Source: Fremontodendron californicum (Eukaryota > Streptophyta > Magnoliopsida > Malvales > Malvaceae). From it: 64,000 nt of DNA. How positions within the stretch are numbered: the first letter of the stretch is position 1; each line of letters starts with the position of its first letter. The DNA lies in assembly GCA_030761205.1 (NCBI GenBank), contig JAULJL010000021.1, forward strand, positions 12,071,160 to 12,135,159, read 5' to 3'. Shown in pieces: positions 11,896-23,439 of the stretch. Both the position numbers and the translations under genes were made by a program. The notes below the pieces were generated by a model. It made no database searches and was not told the origin of the DNA. It was given only the letters and a program-made list of their open reading frames with translations.

Positions 11896-13407
11896 ATGAC
11901 ACATGCCGGAACCATGGAGGATGAACAAAATAGACTGGATAGAGTGGAAAGAGCACAGAGGGAATTACAAGAATAGTTAGCCAGATCTCAGCAAGAAACA
12001 CGAGAACAAATAACAAAATTTTGAGAGGAATCACGTGAGCAAATAGACAAGATGATTGAAATGATGACTAGGCTGACCCGAGGAAAATTGGTTGCTGAAG
12101 GATCGATCATAAGGGGAGAACCTCAACCTCGAGTAAACAACAACGAAGATCCGATTTACCTACCGAGTCAACGAGGCCAAAGACAATTTCAATTGAACTC
12201 GGAATTTCACCCCTCAGACTCGATTGTCATTCCAAGCCAAGATGGTTCACTAGAACAAGAAAAGCTGAAGAAACGTGTGGCAAAACAAGTGGAAGACGCA
12301 GAAGTGCAACAGAAGTATGATCTGTTTGAAGAAAGACTCAAAGCCATAGAAGGAATAGACGTTTTCTGGAATACGGATCCGAAGGAGCTCAGCTTGGTCC
12401 CAGATTTGGTGATTCCGCCAAAATTCAAGGTCCCTGAATTTGAAAAGTATGACGGATCGAAATGTCTATCAACTCACGTCACGATGTTTTGTCGGAAAAT
12501 GGCTGGCTACACCAACAATGACAAGCTGTTAATCCACTGCTTCCAAGACAGTTTAACAGGGTCAGCTGCAAGATGGTATAATCAGTTGGATCGGAGCTAT
12601 ATCCGTTCTTGGAAAGATCTGGCAAAAGCTTTCAAGACTCAGTATAAGCACATGATCGACATGGAACCAGATAGGTTAACCTTGCAAAATATGGGGAAAA
12701 AGGCCACTGAGAGCTTCAAAGAATATGCTCAGAGGTGGATGGACATGGCCACCCAAGTACGACCGGCTCTGACTCAAAAGGAAATTACTGTCCTTTTTGT
12801 GAATACACTGCACGCTCCGTACTATGACAGACTCGTTGGCAATTCCACAAAGAATTTTGCAGATATGGTAACCTCAAGAGAGATAATTGAAAATGCTATC
12901 AAGAACGGAAAACTCGAAGGAGATAAGACATCCAATGCCGAGAGAAACGAGACACCTGAAAGGAAGGAGGAACATGTCCAGGCTATGGGAGAATTCACTC
13001 CATATCCCCGGGTCTCTCCATATCAATCATGTTACTCCACCAATGTCTCTCCAAGTCATTATCCTTACCTTCCAGATATCCAAACACCTAATCCGATGTC
13101 AGCTTCTGCAACTAGGCCTGCTTCCTAGAAACGACCGCGGGGCAACCAAGAGAAATTTTCAATCCCGATCTTCGACCTGTTGCAATTACTAATGAGGAAC
13201 CAATACCTCACCCCTGTGCCTTTGAAAACAACTCCAAACCCATCAGCAAGGAGTTATGACCCGTACAACAAGTATGAGTATCACATGGGGGCAATTAGAC
13301 ATTCAACTGAAAGATGCAGACAACTGAAGGAAAAGATTGAAGGTTTTGTCCATGATGGCATTTTGACTCCAGAGCAAGTTGAACAGTGGAAATCCGCATT
13401 GCCATAA
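11896..13407 (+). pseudogene. Degenerate retrotransposon gag, one frame with three internal stops
   Basis: One reading frame from the ATG at 11896 to TAA at 13405-13407 (503 codons) encodes a Ty3/gypsy capsid-type protein. It is broken by TAG at 11974, TGA at 12022 and TAG at 13126, with no frameshift. The longest open part is 12052-13128. Its core (VPDLVIPPKFKVPEFEKYDG, then FCRKMAG, LTGSAARWYNQL, SWKDLAKAFKTQYK, ATESFKEYAQRW, FVNTLHAPYYDRL) matches the gag domain of Tat-type elements. After the third stop the frame continues with a C-terminal region containing YHMGAIRHSTERCRQLK, resembling the region preceding protease in relatives. No CCHC zinc knuckle is seen. All three stops are compatible with single C-to-T changes from CAG or CGA. 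The original start is chosen because the frame upstream of 12052 gives gag-like EEQ-rich sequence. Confidence 0.82.
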
Positions 13408-16135
13408 ATCGGTTTCTTGACCACGGGTTTGGAGGATGAGAATGGTTACCTTTAAAAGCATGTCGACGAGCATTGAGGAATATGCATGTAGTTCTATGCC
13501 TCATCATGAAAGCACTTGTCTTATGTTGGTATCCACATGAAATAAATAAATTTTGAATTTCAAAGGCTTTGTGTTTATTGAGTTTTAATTTGAATTTGCA
13601 AGAATAAACACTAAGGAAATTCTTGATTTTGAAGAATGCGTTTTTAAAAGAACAAAATCCTTCTTCACGTTAAGAAATGATGAGGAGTCTTGAGATTATT
13701 GATGATCAATGTTAGAAATGATCCAACACCCTTCCCCTCTCTTTCGGACTTGCCTATGCTTGAATCTTCTGAGTTTGAAAAATCAATGCTTCCAGGAATA
13801 TATTGTTGAATTTCAGAAACCATAGTCAGTGCAATAAGAAAAATGCAGATCCTAGTTTAGGTTATGAGCAATGGAACAAACTTTTTGAAAAATCAGAGTT
13901 TTTTTTGGTGCCTCAAACAAGTGAAACCTTTTCAAGAATCTGGATTATGGTAAATTGATGTGTGTCAAGGTTATGCCAAAACCATTCACATCCCTTTCCG
14001 TAACCACAAAACTAGAGTTGCCCAGACGTCACTTCATGATTAATGTCTCAGGTAACAATGACTAAACCTGATTTTCTAGTGTTCCTAGAAAAAAAAAAGC
14101 TATTTTTGAGCCATATTCTTTCTTGTCCCTTCGGAAAGCCAAAAAGACTTGAGGTGTTCCTCGTTATGATAAGAATTCTCAGTTGTATGACCAATCAAAT
14201 GGTGCATCAGTTGTAGATATGGAGGACAGGTGGTGAATAAAGATGAAGTAATTTTCGGAGCATGCATAAAAAAAATGAAAAAAAAGAAAAAAGGAAAAAC
14301 GAGTGTGACATCATGCATTTATGAAATTCAAGATGGTTTCAAGAAAGGAAAAAAAAACCTTTTCATTATTTTCCTCTAAGGAATGACTCTTCGATTTACG
14401 TGCTTATGTTCGAGATGAAAAATGGCCATCTTTCATCATCCTTTCACAAATTATAAAATATCCTTTTGCTACCCCTTTTGAGCCTAATGAATACTTTCGT
14501 TCTTTCAACCCCGATCAAGGATCACCCTCCACACTAGGGGGCAAATGCGAGGAAGGATCTTTTCAAAAGTCACAGATAATGAAGTCATGGTTCAAAGACG
14601 AAAAAAAGAATGCCGTGAATCAAAGAGAAATTTGAGCTTTCAAATAACTACGGGCCCACCTTGTCAAAATAGAAATGCAAAAAAAAAAAGGGGAGATAGA
14701 AAGAAAAATGAAAGCAAAAAAATAGGAAAGGAAGAAAAGAACGGATGAAAATCATCGGATAAAGAGAAAAGCTCAGCAAAGACAAATGTTTCGAAGAGAA
14801 TCCTCCTCATGAAATGATCCTTGATTTGATCACCTTAAACACATGTTTGGGCCTATTTATCTTTTTTTTCAGAACCTCGAACCTCGGCCTACATTACGTA
14901 CCTGAAAAAGACCATTTTGATCGAGCATAGCCATTTAAATTGATGAGTCTATTCTTATAGAAATGCATGAGACTTCGGTCTCCTTTCTGGTTGAAAATCC
15001 TTTTTGGATAAGTCTTGATTTATTGAATGCATGGTGAAACATTTAATGAAAAAAATGCAAAAATGGAAAGAAGGAGACTCTAGGGTGAAAACCCAACATG
15101 GGCAGTCTAGAGTAAAATGAGAGAATTTCGGTGCCGTTTATGGTATTGTTGAGGCCATAACAAAAGAAGAGGTCCTTTTGAAGAAATCAAGGAACATCTG
15201 GGAATTTCAAAATATCCCAAAACTGTCAACTCTCGTTTGAAGGTTTGACTTTTAAAAACTGAGACCGTTTTCATTTCCAGAATTAACTGTCCAGTTTGAA
15301 CATCCCAGCTAGTCTTGACGTTTGTCAAAATGCCATAATTTGGAAACTAAGAGAAGGTTGAATTTGTTTGAGTCCAAAAAATCATGTTCTATAAAATCTG
15401 TTCCATTTGTGAGTCTAGAAAGGATATACATTTTTCCTGTTTTGAAGTCTTCTTGGATCAACCAAAATCTTGTAGTACCAAGCCTTCCGACTCAATTTGA
15501 AAAATCCGAATTAACACTCAGAAAAACTTCTAACAGGTGATCATCAATCTTCAAGAGATTTGGATTTCAGATAATGACATTTTCAGCTCAAAAGTTTTCA
15601 GTAAATAAGCAAACATTTTTCAAAAAAGAAAGCAAGCAAAAGCAGATAAATGAAAATATTTTTGGAAGAAACCATTTTCGATGTTGGCATAAGGCAAAGT
15701 TTCTTCTGGCCCAGAGGTATGGAGCTATTGAGGTAGAAGAAATGAACATTTGGCTCGGACTCCAGTTGATAAAAATTTGAAAAACTATCGGGGCAAAGAG
15801 ATAGTTCCGAAGTGAAGAAAATGGTTGATCTCTTACGAGGCACGAGCGTTTCAGGATACACTCTGTTTCGAAGAGAAAAAACGATTTGGAAAAGCTAAAC
15901 CAAGATCAAAAACAATTGGGGACATTCGCATCATTCATGAACATTCGCATATTTATTAAGTTTTGCATCTGCATCGTGTCGTAAAATGTGTACATTATTC
16001 ATGGGTACTTGAACATGCATCATTAGGGGCATATGCATTGACTTCGCATAACATTCACATTTCATGCATGACATTGACTATTTGAAATTTTGACATTTGA
16101 ATTCGAACATTCAGTGAAATTTTCTTCCAAGATAT
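13408..16135 (+). other. Non-coding interior of the TR-GAG element
   Basis: This is where a full element would carry protease, RT, RNase H and integrase. I looked for the usual DTGA, YVDD and integrase DDE contexts in all frames and see none; only short frames occur. A-rich GAAAAAG tracts lie at 14270-14350 and 14685-14745. At 15925-16120 CATTCGCAT/TGCATCATTAGGGGCA words partly echo those at 11490-11790. Confidence 0.65.
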
Positions 16136-17080
16136 GATCTTCAGGTATGATCACCAAGACCTCCGGGCACCTCTTTTAAAAAATAAAAAACCTCTGGGTT
16201 ACCTTTCTCTTAAGTCCTCCGGGCACAGAAAAAGAAAAAAAAAAAAAAAAGACCTCTGGGCATCTGTTTTAAAACCTCCGGGTTACCTTTTTAAGAACTC
16301 CGGGCACAGCAAAAAATATAAGACCTCCGGGCATTTCTTTTAAATCCTCCGAGCACAGGAAAAGAAAAAGAAAATTAAAAAAAAAAACAGAAGACTTCCG
16401 AGCATCTATTTTAAGACCTCCGAGCACCTGTTCTAAGACCTCCGGACATTTCTTTTAAATCCTCCGAGCACAGGAAAAGAAAAAGATAATTAAAAAAAAA
16501 ACAGAAAACTTCCGAGCATCTATTTTAAGACCTCCGGACACCTGTTCTAAGACCTTCGGGCACCATTTTCAAAGAAAAGACATTTTCAAAAAGACCTTCG
16601 GGCATTATTCTCAAAAATCACGGATAAGACCTCCGGGCACCATTTTCAAGGAAAGACATTTTTAAAGACCTCCGGGCACTTGTTTCAAGACCTCCGAGCA
16701 TTATTCTCAGAAGTCATTTTTTTCCAGACCTCCGGGCACCTGTTTCAAGACCTCCGGGCATTATTCTCAAAAATCATGGATAAGACCTCCGGGCGCCATT
16801 TTCAAAGAAAAAACATTTTTAAGACCTCCGGGCAACTGTTTCAAGACCTCTGGGCGTTATCCTCAAAAATCATGTTTTCAAGACCTCCGGGCACCTTTCA
16901 AAAAAAAAATCATTGATAAAGATCTCTGGGCATCATTCTCAAAGTCAAGAATAAGACCTCCGGGCATCACTTTCAAAGAAGTAACGTTTTTAGACCTCCA
17001 AGTACATTTTTCAAAAACCTCCGGGTAACATCTTTCAAAATGACATTTTTCAAAACCTCCGGATACCATTTTCAATTCTT
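16136..17080 (+). repeat. Irregular tandem array of an ACCTCCGGGCAC motif
   Basis: The word AGACCTCCGGGCACC or a close variant (CCTCCGAGCA, CCTTCGGGCA, CCTCTGGGCA) occurs about 35-40 times. The words are separated by short A/T-rich linkers such as TGTTTCA and TTTTCAAAGAAAAG. Spacing is about 15-45 bp with a higher-order unit of ~100-130 bp. The array starts abruptly at ~16136 and decays at ~17075. No protein is encoded consistently across it. Confidence 0.85.
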
Positions 17081-17288
17081 GCGAAGTCAAACTCGTTACT
17101 TTAAAAAGGTCGAGCCTCGGTATGATTATTCAAGAGGCGACATCTGAAGAATCTGACAAAGAATTTCAAAACTAAAATAGAAAGAGATAGGGATATCCAG
17201 AATGAGTCTTCACTTTCGTAAGACTAAGATAGTAAGTGAGGTGATGATCTAAGTTGTGTTCAAACTCATTGTCAAAAATTCGAAGTTC

Positions 17289-17920
17289 GTTTTTAATTTT
17301 CAAAGTTGTGGAGCCTCTGATGAGAGGAGCAATTTATTTTCAAAGTTGTGGAGCCTCTGATAAGAGGAGCAATTTACTTTCAAAGTTGTGGAGCCTCTGA
17401 TAAGAGGAGCAATTTATTTTCAAAGTTGTGGAGCCTTTGATTAGAGGAGCAATTTGTTTTCAAAGTTGTGGAGTCTCTGATGAGATGAGCAATTTATTTC
17501 AAAGTTGTGGAGCCTCTGATGAGAGGAGCAATTTATTTTCAAAGTTGTGGAGCCTCTGATGAGAGGAGCAGTTTATTTTCAAAGTTGTGGAGCCTCTGAT
17601 GAGAGGAGCAATTTATTTTCAAAGTTGTAGAGCCTCGGATGAGAGGAGCAATTTATTTTCCAAGTGATAGAGCCTCTGATTAGAGGGGCAATTTATTTTT
17701 CAAAGTCGTAGAGCCTCTGATGAGAGGAGCAATTTATTTTTCCAAGTGATAGAGCCTCTGATTAGAGGAGCAATTTATTTTCAAAGTTGTGGAGCCTCTG
17801 ATGAGAGGAGCAATTTATTTTCAAAGTTGTAGAGCCTCTGATAAGAGGAGCAATTTATTTTTGAAGTGATAGAGCCTCTGATGAGAGGAGCGATTTATTT
17901 TTCGATTGATAAGAACCTCC
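17289..17920 (+). repeat. About 15 tandem copies of a 40-bp hairpin-bearing unit
   Basis: The unit is close to CAAAGTTGTGGAGCCTCTGA followed by TGAGAGGAGCAATTTATTTT, repeated every 39-41 bp. Each unit carries a short inverted repeat, CCTCT-GATG-AGAGG. The loop varies (GATG, GATA, GATT). The stem differs in a few copies: GTCTCT...AGATGAG and CCTTT...AGAGG. The last copy degrades into GAACCTCCGATGGAGAG just before the polypurine tract. Confidence 0.9.
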
Positions 17921-18027
17921 GATGGAGAGAGCCCTCCTAGAACAAACACGTGCATAATTCCTAACAAAAACGTTGCTCGCGTCTTTGCCATATTCCTGAT
18001 TCTCAGCAATGGGCAAAGAGGGGCAGC

Positions 18028-19717
18028 TGTAGCAACGGTTTTTAGCCCGGGTCGGATTCGAATCCGACCCGGGCCATTTGCAAACAGGGCCTGATATTCA
18101 GTAGGCCCAATCCGCAGGCCCACCAGGCCTGCAGTCCATTTCCCTATCCCTGCCCACATCAGGCCCAACGCCCAGGCCCAAGCCCAGCCTGCCCACTGGC
18201 CCATTTCCCTATCCCTGCCCCAAACCCTAGCCCCTGCAGATCCTCTCCCTCACTAACCCTAACCTGACAGCCCTCTGCCACTAGCCTCCCCTGCCACACG
18301 CCACCACCAACCCTGCACAGCCACCCCAACACGCCAACCACCCCCCACGCCACCCACCTGCCACACTCAACCCCCCTTTTTCCACCATAAAACCAAAAAA
18401 AAAAAACAAACAACAAAAAGGGAGAAGGGGTCCTCAGCCAGAGAAAAAAACCCTAGATCCGATCCTCCACAGAGGAGACCCCCCAATCGGCCCTCACCCG
18501 AGGCAGCCACAGCCATAGACCCCCCCTCACCAAAAAAAGAACCAGATCCGGGGTCCGAAATCCAGATCGAACCCCCACTAGACCGGATCCTCCACAACCA
18601 AAAAAAGAGCCCGAAACCCACACAGCAAAAGAAAACAACCAATCCCTGCACAAAAAAACCAGCAACAACACAAAAGAAAAAATAAAAAAAAAGGGGAAGA
18701 AAAGTCGAAAAGTCCCCTTTAGATCTACGGGGTTCGGCTCCGATTCGGGTGAAACGGAGCCCGGAATCAAGGAGGGGAGATCGAGAAGGTCCGAACAAGG
18801 TGATTTTGGAGCTCATCGGCCGCCGATGAACGGCGGCCGACGGCGAGGCACGGCGGCCGGCGCGGTGGTCCTGCCGCCGAATTCTGGGCTGGGGGGTTTC
18901 TGAAGCAGAGAGAGGGAGAGAGAAAGGAGAGAGAAGAAGAAAAAAAATAAAGAAAAGAAAAAAAGGGGGCTATTTATAGCCCCTGAAGCGGGTCAGAAGA
19001 CCCGCACGTCGACCCGTGGGTCGACCCGGGGTCCGCGTGGGTCACCCGTTTCTTTTTAAAAAAATACACGGCGCCGTTTCACCCAGGGTCCGCGCGTGGA
19101 CACGGATCTGACCCGGGGTCCGCGCGCCTGACCCGTGTTCAAAAAAAAAAAGGGACCAGGCCCAAACCGGATCCGACCCAAACCGGACCCGGCCTGCGCC
19201 GAACCGGCCCAGGCCTTGGGCCCAACAGGCCAGGCGTTGCTGGGCCAGGGAGGGGAGAAAGAAAAAAAAGTAAGAAAAAGAAAAGAGAAAGAAAAAGAAA
19301 AAAAAAAGAAAGAAAAGAAAAAAGAAAAAAATAAAAATTAAATTTAAAATAAAAAAATATAAAAAAAAGAAAAAAAAAAGGAAAAAAAAAGAGAATTATT
19401 TTTAAATAGTGATGTCAAGTCCATTAAATCGAGATTTAAGATAACACGTGATTAAATGGTACCGTTTTCTAAACGGGCGTTGCGGGGGGTGCTAATCCTT
19501 CCCCGCACGTAACCGACTCCCGAACCCAACTATGTTTTACACTCTGGTTCAAAGCGCGGACTTCGAAATTGGTTTTACAAAATGTTTTAATTAATTTTAA
19601 AATATTTTCCTAAAACCGGTTCTAATAGGTGGCCAATCACACCTACAAAAAAGGATTGGTGGCGACTCCATTTTGTGTTTTCAAAATCGTCTTAGCGGTC
19701 GAAAAACCGTTATGACA
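18028..19717 (+). repeat. 3' LTR of the TR-GAG element
   Basis: Direct repeat of 8520-10217. It begins TGTAGCAACGG right after the purine tract GCAAAGAGGGGCAGC and ends TTATGACA before the CTATG target duplication. The 30-bp palindrome is at 18045-18074 and the TATA box at 18970-18979. Substitutions and indels against the 5' LTR are scattered throughout, so this insertion is clearly older than the Copia element at 34428. Confidence 0.9.
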
Positions 19718-20508
19718 CTATGAATCAAATACTCACCATTAGCTAATAGTTTTAACTAAACTATATAAAATTATTAGAGAATTTATTTTTTTTCTCCTAA
19801 AGTTTTAGTTTCTACTAATTTTTAAAAAAAAAAAAAAAATCCAAAAGGAGATAGAATTTTCATTTTAAAATAATTTCCCATTTTAGAAAAGTTCTAGAAA
19901 TCATTATTAAAAGAACTTATAAGAGTACTTAATTATGCTAATTTTACACTAAGAAAATTTTATGTTGATGCACTATAATAAGCTTAGTGAAGTTTAAATT
20001 ACTTAGAAAATACGAATTCCAAATATCGGTAGGCATTGGTAGTTAACAAAGTATATAATCATATCCAATTACATACACAACAATAATATTTTCTTGCAAG
20101 GTTCAAAAAACTAATTAATTAATCGCAAATAAACACTTAAACTCCTTTAAATATAAAAGGTATATCATTAGATGAAATTATCAATTTTGAATTATATATA
20201 TATATAATATATGCATTTAGCAAATAGTTACACCAAAATATAAAATTTTAAAATCCTCAAGCACTTATTAATTATCAATTTATGTAGATTATATCATATA
20301 ATATAGTGTACAATCATATCATATGTATATGTTCTATTACAAGGTACAAAGATATCAAATAAGATATGTTTACATGGATGTCTACGTGGACAATCTATCT
20401 TCATGACACATAAGAAAATTCTTAAATTGTAATATTTTATACATAATTCAAATTCAAATATCAAATTCAATTAATTGAGTAGATTTTTTAAACAAAAAAA
20501 AGAAGATA

Positions 20509-20625
20509 ATGCCTAAATTTATGACAAGAAAGGAAGTTGTTGGATCAAGGTATATGCATCCTCCAGCAAGATATCATGCTGCCTATAAACAAGTGGTCAA
20601 GAAGAAATCAACTTCAAACAAATGA
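20509..20625 (+). CDS. Possible small ORF, 38 codons, unrecognised
   Basis: ATG to TGA, starting MPKFMTRKEVVGSRYMHPPA and ending in KKKSTSNK: a basic, proline/tyrosine-containing peptide with balanced composition amid AT-rich DNA. No signal peptide, splice context or known family is apparent. It could be chance or the remnant of an exon. It stands ~170 bp left of the palindrome cluster. Confidence 0.15.
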   Translation: MPKFMTRKEVVGSRYMHPPARYHAAYKQVVKKKSTSNK

Positions 20626-20798
20626 ATTAAAGAGGGTTAGCTGACTAAAAACTATTATGTCTTTTTGGTTCTACAAGAACAAATGACATTTTGTAATGTA
20701 AATACTTTGACATTTCCAACCAAATGTGGTTTTACTTTGAAGTAATTTTTTTTCTTTTTTTTTTGTTATTTAAATTTTTTTTTGTATGAACTTTTGCA

Positions 20799-20965
20799 TA
20801 GGGCATTTGAATGCCCTAGCATGGACATTCAAATGCCCTACATAAATTTTTTCTATATGGAATTTTGCTTAGGGCATCCGATGCTATTTAGGATAGGCAT
20901 ATGAATGCCCTACAAAAATTTTGTTTTGTATGAAATTTTGCCTAGGAATCCGAATGCCTTATCTG
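20799..20965 (+). repeat. Cluster of AGGGCATTNNAATGCCCT palindromes, ~70-bp period
   Basis: A near-perfect 20-bp palindrome TAGGGCATTTGAATGCCCTA at 20799-20818 is followed by diverged copies beginning near 20870 and 20937. Each follows the lead-in TATGNAATTTTGC. Half-palindromes (CATTCAAATGCCCTA, ATATGAATGCCCTA) lie between them. The spacing (~71 and ~67 bp) and layout resemble the 66-bp palindrome array at 43798. Confidence 0.7.
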
Positions 20966-22793
20966 GGAATTAAAAAAAATGTATGTTCTAAATTCTTACT
21001 TATTAATGCTGCCATTTGAAAATCAATGAAATTAAGTTTTTTTTTTATTTATTTATTATTATTTAAAGTGATTGTTACATTAATTTTCTTGAACTTGTAT
21101 ATATGTTTGTACATGAAAAAGAGTCAATTTCCAATAATAAGGACCAATTTTCATTACACATATCATACATATTACAAGCTAACTCAAAGTTAAAAATATT
21201 TCAATAAATTCATAATTGTTATTCTTTAATTTATATAAATATTTATATATATAATAAACTAATAATATAAAAATAAAATTATCACCTATACATGACACGA
21301 GATTAAAGTACAAATCATATAATAAAATAAATAAAATTAATCCATACGTCGCATGAGTCATTGGCTAATTTGTAAACAAATCAAATATCTTTCCATTCTT
21401 TTGGCCGATCAAATATCTTTTTAAAAGAAAACATTTCAAGGTTTTCTTTTTTCTTTCTAAAAATACCTCTAAAACTTTACCAAGGGCCTAGTCCAACTGC
21501 CTACTTAAATTTGTTTATCTTTAAAATATTAAAAAAATTTATATTAATATTTTAAATATATTTTAAAATTAAAATTAAATAAAAATATTTATTTCATAAT
21601 AAAATATTTTCACCTGGCCTAGTTTTGGAAAATCTTACTCAAGGTGCGATCAATCAACAAGTCTAATGTCAAATATATATTTTTTCCTTTCTTTTAATTT
21701 TTAAATGATAAAGAATATAAAAATATAGTGATTAAAGTTTAATTGTTGAGCAAAATACATCAATCTTCTATAACATTTTTGCATTATTTTATTTTCATTT
21801 CATTTTTAAAAATTAAAATTTGAATCCATAATCTTTTAAAAATGTTTCAAATACATCTATTTTATCAATCATCATTAAAAATTTAACGAAATTTGTCAAG
21901 TTAATGCCACGTGAACATTCATGTGGCATAAATTCCAATCCAAAAATTAAATGAGTTCATCTTTTTTTGCCATGTGGACATCCACGTGGTTTTCAGGTAG
22001 CAAATTATGTCATATTTTAATGTTGGTTTTGTCGTTGTTTAATGGAATGGATGAATTTGAAACATTAATTTTTAAAAGGTGATGATTGAAAATTAAATTT
22101 TAAAAATCGTAAATGAAAAGAAAAATTACACAAATCATGAATGTATGATACAATTTAATTATTCTTATTTTCGAATAATCTTTTATCAATTTTTTTTTTA
22201 TTATTTGAATTCCGAATCGTTTGCCACAATCTTTTTTAAAAGGATCCAATGAGTACTGCTCTGCAAAGTTTAATTAGGCTTGAAAGCTATGCCAATTTTA
22301 ACAAAAGCATCCTAATTTTTGAATTATAGGTAAAAAGGTTCAAAAACACTAGAAAAGGAAAAAAAATGGACATTTGAAAATAGTAACTAAAAAGTCTAGA
22401 ATAATAACTTTGGGTGTTGATAGACATTCACTTCTCTAGCAATATAAAACAATAAAGGGGATTTCATGTATATAGAAAAAATATATAACATCATTACGTG
22501 TAAATTTGATAATTTTTGAGATACAATGATGTGATGCGAACGATATGAGAAAAATAATTAAAATATAATACAAAATACGACACAAGTGACTTGAATACAT
22601 GAACAAACAAAATTTATATAACACGAATTATTAATGTGTCAAAATTTATATAAATATATAACATCTTAAACATAATTATATGACGAAAAAAATAATATGA
22701 ATACGATACGAATATACGAATTTAATTATATGTTTACCATGCTGTGCTTAATTTGCACATAATGAAATAATCTATTCAAATATAGTATTCCTT

Positions 22794-22932
22794 TGTTCAA
22801 TAAAAGTAAGTTTTAGTAATTTTTTTTTTTTGAAAAGATTTGGAAACTTGTTAAGCATTAACTATAAATACATCTAACAACTTCAGAAAAGAAAAATCAT
22901 CCTAAACAGGAAAACCAAAGTTTTATCAGATC
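22794..22932 (-). mobile_element. Short insertion with 17-bp flanking direct repeats
   Basis: CAAATATAGTATTCCTT occurs at 22777-22793 and again at 22933-22949. The 139 bp between contain a T13 tract, so on the minus strand it looks like a small retroposed sequence with an A tract. The A tract is not at the very end, which is atypical. A diverged copy sits in unit C near 58665-58810. Family unknown. Confidence 0.4.
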
Positions 22933-23252
22933 CAAATATAGTATTCCTTCAAAAATCAAGTTGCATCTTAATTTCTAGAAGAAAAGAAAAAAGCAATAAA
23001 TTCTCTCCAATAACATAGTGTATGTAAAAATCTCAGGGTTCCTATAAATAAAACAAATAAATAATATATATATATATAAATAATTTTATGTTGTTTCTAT
23101 TTTTCATTTTTTTAAACATCTGAATCCGAATCCGACACATATTCGAAGATGAATATGGAGATGCTATCCTCCAAATATATGAGTTTTATACATATACACA
23201 TATATCTGACATTCTCATTTCGTGTCTATTAAAATAAAAGCCCAAAGTTTCT

Positions 23253-23289
<37 letters not shown>

Positions 23290-23439
23290 CATCATGATCT
23301 GGAGAAGGTGTATTGAAAACAATGGAAGAATCTAAACTGTAAACCTAACCAGAATGTCATGCAGCCAGCAGGTAGAAAGCAAAGAAGTCTGGGTTGTGAA
23401 GTAAAAGGATCGTCCAGCTCAATGGCCAACAGGATTAAT

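Larger units (their letters stand above)
8520..19717 (+). mobile_element. Complete non-autonomous Ty3/gypsy LTR retrotransposon (TR-GAG type, Tat/Ogre-like)
   Basis: Two direct 1.7-kb LTRs (8520-10217 and 18028-19717) flank a 7.8-kb interior, with a 5-bp target duplication CTATG at 8515-8519 and 19718-19722. The 3' LTR starts TGTAGCAACGG and the LTRs end ...TTATGACA; the first bases of the 5' LTR have mutated to TTTAGC. A GGTGACTCCGCTGGGAA primer-binding site follows the 5' LTR and a purine tract (AAAGAGGGGCAGC) precedes the 3' LTR. The interior has one recognisable coding region, a degenerate gag at 11896-13407. There is no protease, RT, RNase H or integrase, so any movement would have needed a relative's enzymes. 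Two tandem-repeat arrays fill the 3' interior. The gag sequence and PBS suggest the Tat/Ogre branch; lineage is inferred from motif recall. Confidence 0.88.
19723..21184. other. Unique AT-rich spacer left of the tandem array
   Basis: This segment has no copy elsewhere in the window. Apart from the small ORF at 20509 and the palindrome cluster at 20799, it is low-complexity AT-rich DNA without a visible gene. Confidence 0.6.

Noticed and set aside
12207..12428. Minus-strand frame inside gag
   Set aside because: Antisense shadow of the recognisable gag protein.
17289..17920. CRISPR-like look of a regularly spaced repeat
   Set aside because: Units are contiguous 40-bp tandem copies without unique spacers, inside a plant retrotransposon.
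13408..18027. Hidden pol gene in the TR-GAG interior
   Set aside because: No DTGA, YVDD or integrase motif in any frame by eye; weak remnants would need a profile search with Ty3/gypsy RT and IN models.
23255..23290. (TA)n runs here and at 5528-5645, 35000-35022, 39735-39760 and 39885-39916
   Set aside because: Ordinary microsatellites; polymorphic but not informative.
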